DNA of 64,000 bases from Deltaproteobacteria bacterium GWB2_55_19 (GCA_001797465.1 MGPQ01000010.1:186001-250000), one strand, 5' to 3'; positions 1 through 8,265 are shown, counted from the first letter of the stretch. Made by a program: numbers and translations. The notes: generated by a model not told the origin, from the letters alone.

Positions 1-57
1 ATAACAGATGAAGGGATGGTTATCAAATGAAAGGGGCGGTATTTGTGGAAAAATCGA

Positions 58-141
58 CCTCCCCTTGCCCCTCCTTGTTAAGGAGGGGAGCTATAAATCT
101 CCTCCCCTTTTTATAAGGGGAGGCTGGGAGGGGTCGGTTTT
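58..141. repeat. two adjacent CCTCCCCTT-type inverted repeats
   Basis: Two hairpins lie side by side: CCCCTCCTT/AAGGAGGGG (68-76/80-88) and CCTCCCCTT/AAGGGGAGG (101-109/115-123). The second is followed by GGGAGGGGTCG and a GTCATTGC...GAAGCAATC tail. Near-identical copies occur near 3027, 8761, 28436 and 42221, so this is a dispersed intergenic repeat family. Nothing else is visible in bases 1-209; no coding start precedes arfB. Confidence 0.8.
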
Positions 142-209
142 GTCATTGCTACGACGAAGCAATCAGGTTCTTCTTGAATAATAGCCCGATAAAATCGTAA
201 ACTCCCCGC

Positions 210-629
210 ATGATACGCGTAACCGATAAAATTCATATAGACGAGAGCGAGATACAGGAGGAGTTTGTCCGCTCAAGGGGCCCCGGCGGCCAGCATGTGA
301 ACAAGGTTTCGACAGCCGTCCAACTCCGCTTTGATATCAGGTCCTCGAAATTGCCCGAGGAGGTCAAGGAGAGGCTCATACGCCTCGGGGGACACCGGGT
401 CACCGAAGAAGGCGTCATCATAATCTCGGCTCAGGAGACAAGGAGCAGGGAGATGAACAGGGCCGAGGCGCTGGAAAAGCTCCTCGACCTCATAAGGAAG
501 GCGACGGAGAGGCCCAAAAGAAGGATAAAGACAAGGCCGTCCCTATCGGCCAAAAACAAGAGGGTCGTTGAGAAGAAAACAAGGGGCGGCGCCAAAAAGA
601 TGAGGAGAAAGGTAAAGGGGGAGGAGTAG
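210..629 (+). CDS. arfB: ArfB/YaeJ-type peptidyl-tRNA hydrolase (ribosome rescue)
   Basis: This 139-residue protein has the release-factor catalytic motif GPGGQHVNK, with GGQ at residues 26-28. The rest of the N-terminal half matches the class-I release factor catalytic domain. The last 40 residues form a Lys/Arg-rich tail. GGQ plus a basic tail with no codon-recognition domain is the architecture of ArfB (YaeJ/ICT1), which hydrolyses peptidyl-tRNA on ribosomes stalled without a stop codon. The tail threads into the empty mRNA channel. The length matches the family (about 140). The ATG at 210 has only a weak Shine-Dalgarno. It stands alone, followed by a repeat-rich gap. Confidence 0.93.
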   Translation: MIRVTDKIHIDESEIQEEFVRSRGPGGQHVNKVSTAVQLRFDIRSSKLPEEVKERLIRLGGHRVTEEGVIIISAQETRSREMNRAEALEKLLDLIRKATERPKRRIKTRPSLSAKNKRVVEKKTRGGAKKMRRKVKGEE

Positions 630-653
630 AGGGGGCTGTGGGTTCAGCCTTGC

Positions 654-675
654 GTAGGGTGCGCTGAGCGCACCA
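654..675. repeat. GTAGGGTG...CACC hairpin repeat, copy 1
   Basis: A short palindrome GTAGGGTGCGC-TGA-GCGCACC. It belongs to a family of REP-like hairpins with copies at 773, 1064, 1841, 1885 and 10727. The pairing arms vary (GTGCGC or GTGGGC) but the outer GTAGGG/CCCTAC half is shared. Confidence 0.7.
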
Positions 676-772
676 TTTGAGTACTGTCCCTATATGGCTC
701 GGACTTGATAATGCCTCCAGCCTTATCCCAATGGTAAAGGGGGTGGCGAGTCCTTAAATATTATTTGTAAAA

Positions 773-793
773 GGTGCGCATAGCGCACCCTAC
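773..793. repeat. REP-like hairpin, copy 2
   Basis: GGTGCGC-ATA-GCGCACC followed by CTAC, in the opposite orientation to the copy at 654. The pair flanks an otherwise featureless stretch. Confidence 0.7.
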
Positions 794-867
794 CGTTGGC
801 TTTATAGCCCAACAAAAATAAAGGGAAGAAATGTTGGGCTTCGCTGCGCTCAGCACGACATTTTTTT

Positions 868-1030
868 TGTTTTTCAAACACACAGGGGCGCATGGCGGAT
901 AGCGCCTAAGGGAGGCCGGGGGAGCGAGCCGGGGCGCGAGGAGCGTAGCGACTTTAGGGGCGAGCGAACGAGGAAGAGGAGGAAGAAAGCGCTCGGAGCC
1001 ATCGCCAAAAGCGCGCAGAGCGCGCAAAAT
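868..1030 (-). repeat. 160-bp GC-rich dispersed repeat, copy 1 (inverted)
   Basis: Read on the minus strand this stretch has the same order of blocks as 13021-13185, 31541-31701 and 40391-40553. The blocks are a GCGCG-CTC-CGCGC-type hairpin, GGCTCCGAGCGCTT, CTTCCTCC, GTTCGCTCGCCCC, GGCTCGCTC, CTCCCTTA(G/T)GCG and a TGTGTTTG-AAAA end. It is closest to the copy at 40391. Open frames through it are low-complexity Pro/Arg/Leu strings and are not regarded as genes. It fills most of the 490-bp gap between arfB and the next gene. Confidence 0.8.
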
Positions 1031-1063
1031 GGCATTTGGCAAAGATTCTAAAAATAATTAAAA

Positions 1064-1084
1064 GGTGGGCGGAGCCCACCCTAC
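1064..1084. repeat. REP-like hairpin, copy 3
   Basis: GGTGGGC-GGA-GCCCACC followed by CTAC; same family as the copies at 773, 1841, 1885 and 10727. Confidence 0.75.
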
Positions 1085-1119
1085 GCGGCTGAATTTATTG
1101 GCCATCCAATACTTCAATT

Positions 1120-1827
1120 TTACCTCTTCCCCTTCTTCCCCGGGCACTGTACCGGTGTCTCGGTGTCGTTCGCGAGGTCGTGGCTGAAGCATTTGGCCGG
1201 GACGTCCTGCATCCGGCACTCATCGAGGAACATCCTTACCGTCGCCGTCTTCCCATCAAAGGACAATAGCTCGTACCCTATGGGGCTCTCGGGTTTTTTG
1301 ATTGGGATTTGTGCGCCCCTTTCCCCGTCGAAGATGTAGACGCCGTGGGAGCAGTGCGCCTTTTTATCCCCCACGGCTTTGAAATCGTCCATCCAGGTGT
1401 ATTCCTCTATCTCGAACGGCGTCTCTTTCCATTTAAGCGTCTTATTCAACGCGATGGCCCTCGGGGCCGCGTTTATTGCCTCTGGAGGAATGACGACGAA
1501 GTCGTCCTTTGGGCTGAAATGGAGCCTTCTGTAGATGTCCGCCTCGGTCAATGTCTTTTTGCCGCCGGGGTCCCTGAAGTTGACGGTCTTGATGAGTCCT
1601 TCTTCGTCGAAGAAGCTTATCCTCCAGAGCGCGCGGATGTCCGGGGCGACCTTAGCTTTTTTTGTCTGGGCCGCCTCTTTTACAAGCGTGAATGTGAGCT
1701 CGAACCTGCCCGAAGGGGAGTGGATGGTCTTTTTGGCGATAGGGTTCCCGAAGCCCATTAAGATGAGGGCGAATGCGATGGAGACTATGGGCAGTATCAG
1801 GCGCGCGGGTCTTAGTCTTTCAATCAT
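1120..1827 (-). CDS. hypothetical exported or membrane-anchored protein
   Basis: I do not recognise this family. The chosen ATG at 1827 gives 235 residues starting MIERLRPARLILPIVSIAFA, a short basic N-terminus followed by a hydrophobic segment (about residues 9-26). This is a signal peptide or N-terminal anchor. The remainder is soluble, with charged stretches, and has an IHSPSGRFELTF segment reminiscent of small periplasmic beta-rich domains. Near the C-terminus are Cys residues (HCSH, ECR, KCF, QCP) that could form disulfides in the periplasm. An upstream in-frame start at 1860 lies inside a hairpin repeat and is less likely. The gene is monocistronic and flanked by REP-like hairpins. Confidence 0.6.
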   Translation of the reverse strand: MIERLRPARLILPIVSIAFALILMGFGNPIAKKTIHSPSGRFELTFTLVKEAAQTKKAKVAPDIRALWRISFFDEEGLIKTVNFRDPGGKKTLTEADIYRRLHFSPKDDFVVIPPEAINAAPRAIALNKTLKWKETPFEIEEYTWMDDFKAVGDKKAHCSHGVYIFDGERGAQIPIKKPESPIGYELLSFDGKTATVRMFLDECRMQDVPAKCFSHDLANDTETPVQCPGKKGKR

Positions 1828-1840
1828 AATAGTTTCGATT

Positions 1841-1861
1841 GTAGGGTGGGCTACGCCCACC
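1841..1861. repeat. REP-like hairpin, copy 4
   Basis: GTAGGGTGGGC-TAC-GCCCACC, head-to-head with copy 5, which lies 23 bp away. Confidence 0.75.
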
Positions 1862-1884
1862 AGATCATCACTCCGAAAGAAAAT

Positions 1885-1905
1885 GGTGGACGGAGCCCAC
1901 CCTAC
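1885..1905. repeat. REP-like hairpin, copy 5
   Basis: GGTGGAC-GGA-GCCCACC followed by CTAC. Together with copy 4 it makes the inverted pair typical of REP doublets. Confidence 0.75.
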
Positions 1906-1950
1906 AACTGATTATATTTAAAAGTTTTCAGGAAGGGAGCCGGAATTGTT

Positions 1951-1991
1951 AAAAATATCTTGGGGGGAACTCTCTTCAGAAAGTTTCCCCC
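1951..1991 (-). terminator. rho-independent terminator of hemC operon
   Basis: On the minus strand, GGGGGAAACT (from 1991) pairs with AGTTCCCCCC (to 1962) with one mismatch. A T-rich run (AAAAATA on plus, 1951-1957) follows. It sits 14 bp past the hemC stop. Confidence 0.7.
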
Positions 1992-2004
1992 GTTCTTTTC
2001 CATC

Positions 2005-2949
2005 CTACGCAGACCCCGGCGGGGGGACCTGATAGAGGTCTTTGAGTATGTCGTACGCGCCGTTTTTGAGGAGTCTTTCGGCGAGTTCGACCCCGAGTTT
2101 TTCGCAGTTTTCTTTCGGGCCTGTGAGCGCGTCTTTTACGAGGGTCTTTCCGTCCGGGCTTGCGACGAGGCCCTTTAGCGTGAGCGTCTCTCCGGAGAGC
2201 GTCCCGTACGCCGCGATCGGCACCTGACAACCGCCTTCAAGTCTCTTGAGGAGCGCCCTTTCGGCCCGAACAGCGTATGAGGTCTCGGGGTGGTCGAAGA
2301 AGGCGACGAGGTCGTTAATGTACGCGTCGTTCGTCGGCGTCTCTATGCCGAGCGCGCCCTGGCCTATGGCCGGGAGGCTCACTTCGGGCGAGAGGAGCTC
2401 GGTAATCTTATCAGCCCAGCCGAGCCTTTTTACACCCGCGCCCGCGAGTATTATCGCGTCGAAGTGGCCGTCGTCGAGTTTTTTAAGGCGCGTGTCGAGG
2501 TTGCCGCGAAGTTGCAATATCTCGAAGTCGGGCCTAAGGTGAAGGAGCTGGGACTGCCGGCGGAGGCTCGAAGTGCCGATCTTCGCGCCTTTCGGGAGGT
2601 CGAGGAGCTTTATTTTATTCCTGCTGAATACCGCGTCCCTCGGGTCTTCACGCTCGGTTATGCAACGCAGATGCAGTCCGTCGGGGAAGAATGTCGGCAC
2701 GTCCTTCATGGAGTGCACCGCGAGGTGGACCCGGCCTTCGAGCAGCGCCTCTTCTATCTCCTTTACGAAGAGCCCCTTGCCGCCGACCTTGGCGAGCGGG
2801 ACGTCGAGGATCTTGTCTCCCGTCGTCTTTATCTTGGTGAGCGATACTTCTATGTCAGGGTATTTCTTTTCAAGCTCTGATTTTACCCAGTTCGCCTGCC
2901 AGAGGGCGAGGGCGCTGCCGCGGGTGCCGATGATTACTTTTTTCTTCAA
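2005..2949 (-). CDS. hemC: porphobilinogen deaminase (hydroxymethylbilane synthase)
   Basis: HemC polymerises four porphobilinogen molecules into hydroxymethylbilane in cytosolic tetrapyrrole synthesis. The protein is 314 residues, normal length. It carries GTRGSALAL at residues 8-16, GTSSLRRQ at 125-132 and LRGNLDTRL at 147-155. LEGGCQVPI holds Cys241, which attaches the dipyrromethane cofactor. The start is TTG at 2949, with AAGG-type pairing upstream. It is the last gene of the minus-strand run sirC-ccsA-hemA-hemC and is separated from hemA by a 107-bp gap that contains a CCTCCCCTT hairpin. Confidence 0.96.
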   Translation of the reverse strand: MKKKVIIGTRGSALALWQANWVKSELEKKYPDIEVSLTKIKTTGDKILDVPLAKVGGKGLFVKEIEEALLEGRVHLAVHSMKDVPTFFPDGLHLRCITEREDPRDAVFSRNKIKLLDLPKGAKIGTSSLRRQSQLLHLRPDFEILQLRGNLDTRLKKLDDGHFDAIILAGAGVKRLGWADKITELLSPEVSLPAIGQGALGIETPTNDAYINDLVAFFDHPETSYAVRAERALLKRLEGGCQVPIAAYGTLSGETLTLKGLVASPDGKTLVKDALTGPKENCEKLGVELAERLLKNGAYDILKDLYQVPPPGSA

Positions 2950-3026
2950 AGCCTTATTACCTTCCTGTTTTTGTATAGTTCCTTCTCTAACAAGTGGATG
3001 AGAGACTTAACTGCGACCCCACCCGA

Positions 3027-3047
3027 CCTCCCCTTGTCAAGGGGAGG
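3027..3047. repeat. CCTCCCCTT/AAGGGGAGG hairpin
   Basis: Perfect 9-bp inverted repeat with a 3-nt loop between hemA and hemC. It is a member of the dispersed family seen at 58, 8761, 28436 and 42221. Confidence 0.75.
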
Positions 3048-3056
3048 AGAAAAATT

Positions 3057-4361
3057 CTAATCTTCGTTGTTCTGCGCCTTTTTTACGGCCTCTTCGTCTA
3101 TGGTGAGGTCGAAGAGCTTCCTTATGGTGTCGATGTAAAGGTCCCCTTCCACCTTGTTCGCCTCTTTCTTGAGGTGCGTGACAGGGTGGTGGAGTATCTT
3201 ATTTACTATCGCCGAGGTCATGGCGTCCAAAACCTTCCGGTCTTTTTCGGAGAGGTGGTTCAAGGACGTGAGCGCCTTTTGCACCTCGGCCTTCCGAATT
3301 TGATCGCATGTCTGGCGTAGCGATATGATAGTGGGGACGACGTCGAGCGACTTTATCCAGCGGTAGAACTTCTCTATCTCCTCATCGACTATCTTTTCAG
3401 CCGCCTCCGCCTCCTTGGAGCGTTCCTGGAGGTTCGCCACGACCACGCCCTGGAGGTCGTCTACGTCGTAGACGTAGCAGTTGTCGATGTTGTTCACAAG
3501 CGGGTCGATGTTCCTCGGGACCGAGATGTCGATGAAGAACATCGGCTTTTGTTTGCGCTCGCGCATGACCTCGTGTATCTGGTCGGGCCTTATGATGAAG
3601 TTCGGCGCGCCGGTCGAGGCGATGACGATGTCGACGTTTTTGAGATAATGGGGGAACTCCCTGAACATTATCGCAGTGCCGCCGAAGCCCTTGACCATCT
3701 CTACGGCCTTCTCATACGTGCGGTTGGCAACGAGTATCTCCCTTATGCCGTTCGTAAGGAGGTGCTTGGCGGCGAGCTCGGCCATCTCTCCAGCGCCGAT
3801 GAGCATGCAGGATTTGCCGGATAAGTCCCCGAATATCTTTCTCGCGAGCTCTATCGCCGCGAAGCTGATGGATACGGCGGATTCCCCTATCTTCGTCTCG
3901 CTCCGGATCCTCTTGGCGACCTGGAATGCCTTGTGGTAGAGCTTGTTGACGATGACCCCGGCGGTGTTGTACTGGACCGCGTGACCGTAGGAGTCCTTGA
4001 CCTGCCCCAGTATCTGGGGTTCGCCCATGACCATGGAGTCCAGCCCCGCGCCTACCCTGAAGAGGTGCTTTACCGCGTCCTCGCCGAGGTGGACATACAG
4101 GTGTTCGTCGAGCTTTTCAAGCGGGATCGAGTGAAAGTCGGACAAAAACCTCTTTATCTGCCAGACACCCTTTTCCATGTCGTTCGTGATAGCCAGCACC
4201 TCGACCCGGTTGCAGGTGGAGAGGATCACGCCCTCGTTAAGCCCGAAGTTGTTCGTGAGCTTCTTCAAGGGTTCGCCGATCGTCTGGGAAGGGAATGAGA
4301 GCTTCTCCCTTATCTCTATCGGCGAGGTCTTATGGTTTAGTCCGACTATTATGAGGTTCAT
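3057..4361 (-). CDS. hemA: glutamyl-tRNA reductase
   Basis: HemA reduces glutamyl-tRNA(Glu) with NADPH to glutamate-1-semialdehyde, the first committed step of C5-pathway tetrapyrrole synthesis. The protein has 434 residues. The catalytic Cys50 lies in ILSTCNRVEV, and GLNHKTSPIEIREK sits at the N-terminus as in the family. The NADPH-binding segment is LIGAGEMAELAAKHLL. A C-terminal dimerisation helix follows. The ATG at 4361 is unambiguous. It is preceded by the CcsA/HemX-type membrane protein gene (35-bp gap), an arrangement long associated with control of HemA. Confidence 0.97.
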   Translation of the reverse strand: MNLIIVGLNHKTSPIEIREKLSFPSQTIGEPLKKLTNNFGLNEGVILSTCNRVEVLAITNDMEKGVWQIKRFLSDFHSIPLEKLDEHLYVHLGEDAVKHLFRVGAGLDSMVMGEPQILGQVKDSYGHAVQYNTAGVIVNKLYHKAFQVAKRIRSETKIGESAVSISFAAIELARKIFGDLSGKSCMLIGAGEMAELAAKHLLTNGIREILVANRTYEKAVEMVKGFGGTAIMFREFPHYLKNVDIVIASTGAPNFIIRPDQIHEVMRERKQKPMFFIDISVPRNIDPLVNNIDNCYVYDVDDLQGVVVANLQERSKEAEAAEKIVDEEIEKFYRWIKSLDVVPTIISLRQTCDQIRKAEVQKALTSLNHLSEKDRKVLDAMTSAIVNKILHHPVTHLKKEANKVEGDLYIDTIRKLFDLTIDEEAVKKAQNNED

Positions 4362-4395
4362 CTTCCATTCCGCGGAGCATTGGATCCCGGATTAT

Positions 4396-5214
4396 CTATT
4401 GCGAGAGCCCGTGGGCCCCGCCTGAGATCATGTTTATGATGACGAATGAAGCAAGGAGTATCATGAAGGCGACGCCTGAGAATATCGCCGCCTTCTTACC
4501 CCTCCACCCGGCGGTGAGCCTGCCGTGGAGGAGCGCGGCGTATAAGAACCATGTGATGAGCGACCATATCTGCCGGGGCTTCCAGTCCCAGTAGCTCCCG
4601 ATGGCGTACTCCGACCAGACCGCGCCGGTGATGATGGCTATCGTAAGGAGCGGAAAACCGTACTGGAGGCACTTGTAGTTGAGCTCGTCGAGCACGTCGA
4701 GCGAGGGCAGTATGAAGTAGAGCCCCTTGAGTTTCCTCTTTTTAAGGTATCTCTCCTGGATTATGTACATGATGCCTAAGAAGAAGGCGAGGGCGAAGAA
4801 GGCGTTGCCCATGAAGGCGAGTATCACGTGGACCGGGAGCCAGTAGCTCTCAAGGACCGGCGCAAGGGGGATTATCTCCTGCGGCAGGAGCGACGCGCTC
4901 AAGATCAGGAGGAGCGCGAACGGGGATACAAAGGCCCCAAGGACCCTCTGCCTGTACTTGAAGAGGAGGTACATGTAGAGCGCGATGACTATCCAGGAGA
5001 AGAACGTAAGGGACTCGTGCAGGCTTGTCGCCGGGGTCCTGCCCGCCGCGACCCAGCGGGTGACGATGGTGATCGTGTGGGCCGCGAACCCGAACATGAG
5101 GACGTACTGCGCCGCGTCGAGGAGCCTGTCTTTGCGCGCGAAGAGGTACCCTATGTAGACGAAGGTGGCCACGAGATATGCTATCGCCGTTATATGAAAG
5201 ACTATGTCACTCAC
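4396..5214 (-). CDS. CcsA/HemX-family membrane protein
   Basis: A 272-residue protein with about eight hydrophobic segments and a tryptophan-rich loop near residues 200-225 (GSYWDWKPRQIWSLITW). The loop corresponds to the WWD motif of CcsA/ResC haem-handling proteins in system II cytochrome c maturation. The usual WDPKE core is WKPRQ here. With the hemA-adjacent position, this favours the HemX-like branch, implicated in controlling HemA levels, over a true CcsA. The start is GTG at 5214, 9 bp after the sirC stop, so the genes are translationally close. Family membership is sure; the HemX versus CcsA choice is inference. Confidence 0.85.
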   Translation of the reverse strand: MSDIVFHITAIAYLVATFVYIGYLFARKDRLLDAAQYVLMFGFAAHTITIVTRWVAAGRTPATSLHESLTFFSWIVIALYMYLLFKYRQRVLGAFVSPFALLLILSASLLPQEIIPLAPVLESYWLPVHVILAFMGNAFFALAFFLGIMYIIQERYLKKRKLKGLYFILPSLDVLDELNYKCLQYGFPLLTIAIITGAVWSEYAIGSYWDWKPRQIWSLITWFLYAALLHGRLTAGWRGKKAAIFSGVAFMILLASFVIINMISGGAHGLSQ

Positions 5215-5223
5215 TATCTATCT

Positions 5224-5907
5224 CTAAGCCTGCCTCTTCCCAAGTTTTAAATCAACCCCCAGAGCGGAGAGAGAAAACCCCTTCCCGAGTAGGTCTTTAA
5301 GGTACGCGTCTATCTTTCCGGGTGAGCCCTCCCTTATCCAGACGGGTATCGGAGAATTCACCAAGGCTTTGATTACTCTTTCTTTTTTAACACGATCGAT
5401 GTTGCTTTTCAATAGCTTATTCCGGACCTTGCCGATGAGTTCGGTAAACTTCCCGTACTCCTCCCCTATCTCTTCTTCGAGCCGCTCCCGCATCTTTTTA
5501 GCGAGCAACGGGGCCTTTCCTGAGGTCGAGACGGCGAAAAAGAGCGGGTCCCGGTCTACTATGGAGGGTACTATGAACGAGCACTTATCAGGGTCGTCGG
5601 CGGCATTAATGAGTACCCCCCTCTTTTTGGCCTCATTATAAACGGACGCGTTTACGGCCCTGTCGTTCGATGCCGATATGACAAGGAAGACGCCTTTGAG
5701 GTCGCCCTCCTGGTACTTCCTTTTGATGAGGGTTATGCTTCCTTTGTCCGCAAGTCCCTTGACGGCCTTTGCAACGGTCGGGCTTACGACCGTGACCTTT
5801 GAACCGGCTGAGAGGAGGCCCTCGATCTTACGCAGGGCGACTAAGCCAGCGCCTATCACGAGGCTCTGCCTTCCCTTTATGTCGAGGAATATCGGATAGT
5901 AGCGCAT
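5224..5907 (-). CDS. sirC: precorrin-2 dehydrogenase / sirohydrochlorin ferrochelatase (CysG N-domain)
   Basis: A 227-residue protein beginning with MRYYPIFLDIKGR and a Rossmann GAGLVALRKIEGLL segment for NAD binding. NAADDPDKCSFIVPSIV contains the conserved Asp of Met8/CysG-N/SirC. No uroporphyrinogen methyltransferase domain follows, so this is the stand-alone enzyme that oxidises precorrin-2 to sirohydrochlorin. It feeds sirohaem or cobalamin/haem d1 branches. It is the first gene of the tetrapyrrole operon; a 235-bp gap lies upstream, in which I see nothing definite. Confidence 0.92.
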   Translation of the reverse strand: MRYYPIFLDIKGRQSLVIGAGLVALRKIEGLLSAGSKVTVVSPTVAKAVKGLADKGSITLIKRKYQEGDLKGVFLVISASNDRAVNASVYNEAKKRGVLINAADDPDKCSFIVPSIVDRDPLFFAVSTSGKAPLLAKKMRERLEEEIGEEYGKFTELIGKVRNKLLKSNIDRVKKERVIKALVNSPIPVWIREGSPGKIDAYLKDLLGKGFSLSALGVDLKLGKRQA

Positions 5908-6142
5908 TTAAAGGGATTATACCCTCATCCTATCCTTTTTCGTCATAAAATCAGAAAAATTAAGCAAAAATATCCGGCAGATAGTTCGCGGTGGTAATTA
6001 TCTCAAGAAAAGATTAAAAAATACTGAAAAGTAGATATAAATTTTAATAATCTTCATGCGCAGTCGAATGCCGCGGTTCGGACAGGCGCTATGATGGATT
6101 GAAAAACCGGCGAAGGAATGGGCCTTGCGTGCAGACAGAGTT

Positions 6143-6388
6143 TTACCTGTTTTCTTCCCCCTGGCCCTTTCGCGCCTCCGAGATCTCCCGTTTACGCTTT
6201 ATCCTCCCCGGTATCGAGGCTATGAGCGCCGTAGCTACCCCGACGACGAACGTCGCAAGGAGTATGAGCACGAGCGGGGCCTCGAAGGACCACCTGAGGA
6301 AAGAGACTATCGTCGCCTGAGAGTTCTGGAGAGAGAAGATCACGGCGATAAAAGCGAGGACGATCGCGATTACAAATGAAATGTTCAT
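6143..6388 (-). CDS. LapA-domain (DUF1049) small inner-membrane protein
   Basis: 81 residues with two transmembrane segments: MNISFVIAIVLAFIAVIFSL and a second around 35-58. A short cytoplasmic tail rich in Arg/Lys/Glu follows (PGRIKRKREISEARKGQ). A conserved Asn-Ser-Gln segment (QNSQ) lies between the helices. This is the LapA/YciS-like lipopolysaccharide-assembly A domain pattern. In E. coli LapA acts with LapB in LPS regulation; no lapB is nearby. The ATG at 6388 has a GGGG Shine-Dalgarno-like stretch upstream. Confidence 0.8.
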   Translation of the reverse strand: MNISFVIAIVLAFIAVIFSLQNSQATIVSFLRWSFEAPLVLILLATFVVGVATALIASIPGRIKRKREISEARKGQGEENR

Positions 6389-6421
6389 GGTCCCCTTTTT
6401 TGGCGTATTTTTAAAAGAATC

Positions 6422-6443
6422 GGGGGCCTTTTTCGAGGCCCCC
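6422..6443 (-). terminator. terminator of the coiled-coil gene
   Basis: Perfect GGGGGCC/GGCCCCC 7-bp hairpin with an 8-nt loop. On the minus strand it is followed by GATTCTTTT. It lies just past the stop of the coiled-coil gene. Confidence 0.7.
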
Positions 6444-6464
6444 GTAAGGCTCCGCTTAAGAGGG

Positions 6465-6758
6465 CTACTTGAACTTCGTCCGCGCCTCCTCGATAGAGGC
6501 TTTCAGCTCTCCAACGGCCCTCGTTATCCCGCCCTTGAGCGCGGACCAGGCCTCGTCGCTCGAACCCTTGAGTTCCTTGAGCTTGCCGGATACCTCGTCC
6601 TTCTTCCTGTTGAGCGAGGCTATTTGCCGCGCGTATTCATTCTTAGCCTCTGTTGCCGCTGTCCCCGCCTTTGCCTCAAGCGCGTGAATCGTAGCTTCCC
6701 ACTCCCTGACCTGGTCCTCAATCATCTTCTGGTACTCTTTCCTGTCCTTGAGCTCCAT
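6465..6758 (-). CDS. small coiled-coil protein
   Basis: 97 residues from the ATG at 6758, which is preceded by a strong AAGGAGG 6 nt upstream; this decides the start against a longer frame to 6806. The sequence is almost entirely helical and charged (Lys/Glu/Ala heptads) from residue 5 to 95, with no Cys, signal peptide or membrane segment. It resembles widespread small hypothetical coiled-coil proteins described as stress- or cell-envelope-associated; no function can be assigned. It has its own terminator at 6422-6443. Confidence 0.75.
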   Translation of the reverse strand: MELKDRKEYQKMIEDQVREWEATIHALEAKAGTAATEAKNEYARQIASLNRKKDEVSGKLKELKGSSDEAWSALKGGITRAVGELKASIEEARTKFK

Positions 6759-6816
6759 CAATGCCTCCTTGTGAAGGGTTATGGGACGGGTGCGCAATAA
6801 ATCCAACCAGGACCTC

Positions 6817-8265
6817 TCAGACGATATCCCCGATGTGCCAGACCTCCTCGCCCGAGGCTCCTGCGTAGACGATCATCACCTCGCCGCGGCAGTCGCTCAA
6901 GGGGAGGCGTATTTCGTAGTTATTCGTTTTAAGCGACTCCGCAAAATGAAAGACCGAGGGCCTGAAGACCTCGCGGTCAAAGGCGACGTCAATCATTACG
7001 GATGAGAGCGACTCAAGCCCCTTTTCCCCGAATTTTTCTATCTTGATGACGCAGGTCTCTGTCTTCTCGTCTATCGAATACCGCGCCTTTACCTTAGGGC
7101 CCTTTCGCTTTGGGCAATGAGCGGCTTCCTCCGCCTCGAAAAGCGAGAACGGGCGCGCCCCCTTGCCGTAGCGTCTCTTCGGGTTATCGAGAGACTTAGA
7201 CGACGCGATAGAGAGGAGACGCTCCTCCACCGTGCGAATGGACAGCTCGCCGGAGTCTATCCCTATCCAGCGTCTGCCGAGCTTTTCCGCTACGGCAAGC
7301 GTCGTGCCCGCCCCGGCAAAGCAGTCGAGTACGAGGTCGCCCTCGTTCGAGGCGGCCTTTATGATTCGCGCGAGGAGTGCTTCGGGCTTCTGCGTCGGGT
7401 ACCCGGTCTTTTCGTCGTTGCTTAAGTGCATGGCGTCCGGGATGTCGTCCCAGACGTCGCCGACGAGCTTGTCTTCAATAAGCCAACTGTCCTGCTCTTT
7501 AAGGAAGTATTTGATCCTGATATTCCCGTTCTTAGTCTCGTAGATCCTGCCTTCTTTTCTGAGGGCTGAAATGGATGCGTCCGTATAATCGCCGCGCGGA
7601 GAGGTCTTGAACCACCTGCCGGATGAGTCCTGTCTGAAGCCGGCCTCGCCCTTCCTCACCCTCTTTTGCGTGAACTGCTGGTTGAAGACGCGCCCCTTTC
7701 CGCCGTACCAGAGTATTATATCGTGGTTCCTGGAGAACTGAGAGGCTTTTGCCTTTGCGCCTCTGCCGCCGTAGCTCCAGACGATGTCGTTAAGGAAGTT
7801 TTCCTCGCCGAATACCTCGTCCATGATTATCTTGACGTAATGTGCCTTCTTCCAGTCGAGGTGGACGAATATTGAACCGTCGTCCGAGAGTAGCTCGCGG
7901 AGGATTATGAGCCTTTCCCGGAGGAACTCTACAAAACCGGCGCCGATAATCTTATCGTCGTAGGCGCGAAGGTCTTTTTTGGATTTGAACGAGAGGTTCG
8001 TCGAGAAGGGCGGGTCGATGCAGACGAGGCGGAGGCCCGTCGTATTGTCCGAGTTTTTTATCAGCCCTTCCCGCTTCATCTCAAGGAGGGCTTTTAAGGC
8101 AGGCAGGTTCTCGCCGTGTATGAGCATGTTCGCGGGCGCACCCTTTCCAAAGGCCTTCACCTCTGAGAGCGGGGTCGTTTTGGAGGAGAGTATCCGGGAT
8201 TCCTTATTCTTGCCCGGATATATGAGTTCGCAAGCGGCATTTTTTTCAACAAGCCTTTTTACCAT
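6817..8265 (-). CDS. orphan DNA adenine/cytosine-N4 methyltransferase, beta class
   Basis: 482 residues. The catalytic motif IV is CIDPPFS near residue 90. The AdoMet-binding motif is VLDCFAGAGTTLAVAEKLG near residue 315. With the catalytic motif before the AdoMet motif, this is the beta-class order shared with type III Mod subunits. A YPTQKPEALLARII segment (motif X type) precedes motif I. The last 120 residues are an unrecognised C-terminal extension. No restriction endonuclease, Res subunit or specificity gene is adjacent, so it looks like an orphan methylase. The start is ATG at 8265 with a poor ribosome site. Confidence 0.88.
   Translation of the reverse strand: MVKRLVEKNAACELIYPGKNKESRILSSKTTPLSEVKAFGKGAPANMLIHGENLPALKALLEMKREGLIKNSDNTTGLRLVCIDPPFSTNLSFKSKKDLRAYDDKIIGAGFVEFLRERLIILRELLSDDGSIFVHLDWKKAHYVKIIMDEVFGEENFLNDIVWSYGGRGAKAKASQFSRNHDIILWYGGKGRVFNQQFTQKRVRKGEAGFRQDSSGRWFKTSPRGDYTDASISALRKEGRIYETKNGNIRIKYFLKEQDSWLIEDKLVGDVWDDIPDAMHLSNDEKTGYPTQKPEALLARIIKAASNEGDLVLDCFAGAGTTLAVAEKLGRRWIGIDSGELSIRTVEERLLSIASSKSLDNPKRRYGKGARPFSLFEAEEAAHCPKRKGPKVKARYSIDEKTETCVIKIEKFGEKGLESLSSVMIDVAFDREVFRPSVFHFAESLKTNNYEIRLPLSDCRGEVMIVYAGASGEEVWHIGDIV

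Noticed and set aside
761-1042. A 93-residue minus-strand frame
   Set aside because: It lies in a dispersed GC-rich repeat; the translation is low-complexity and the same string appears in other repeat copies.
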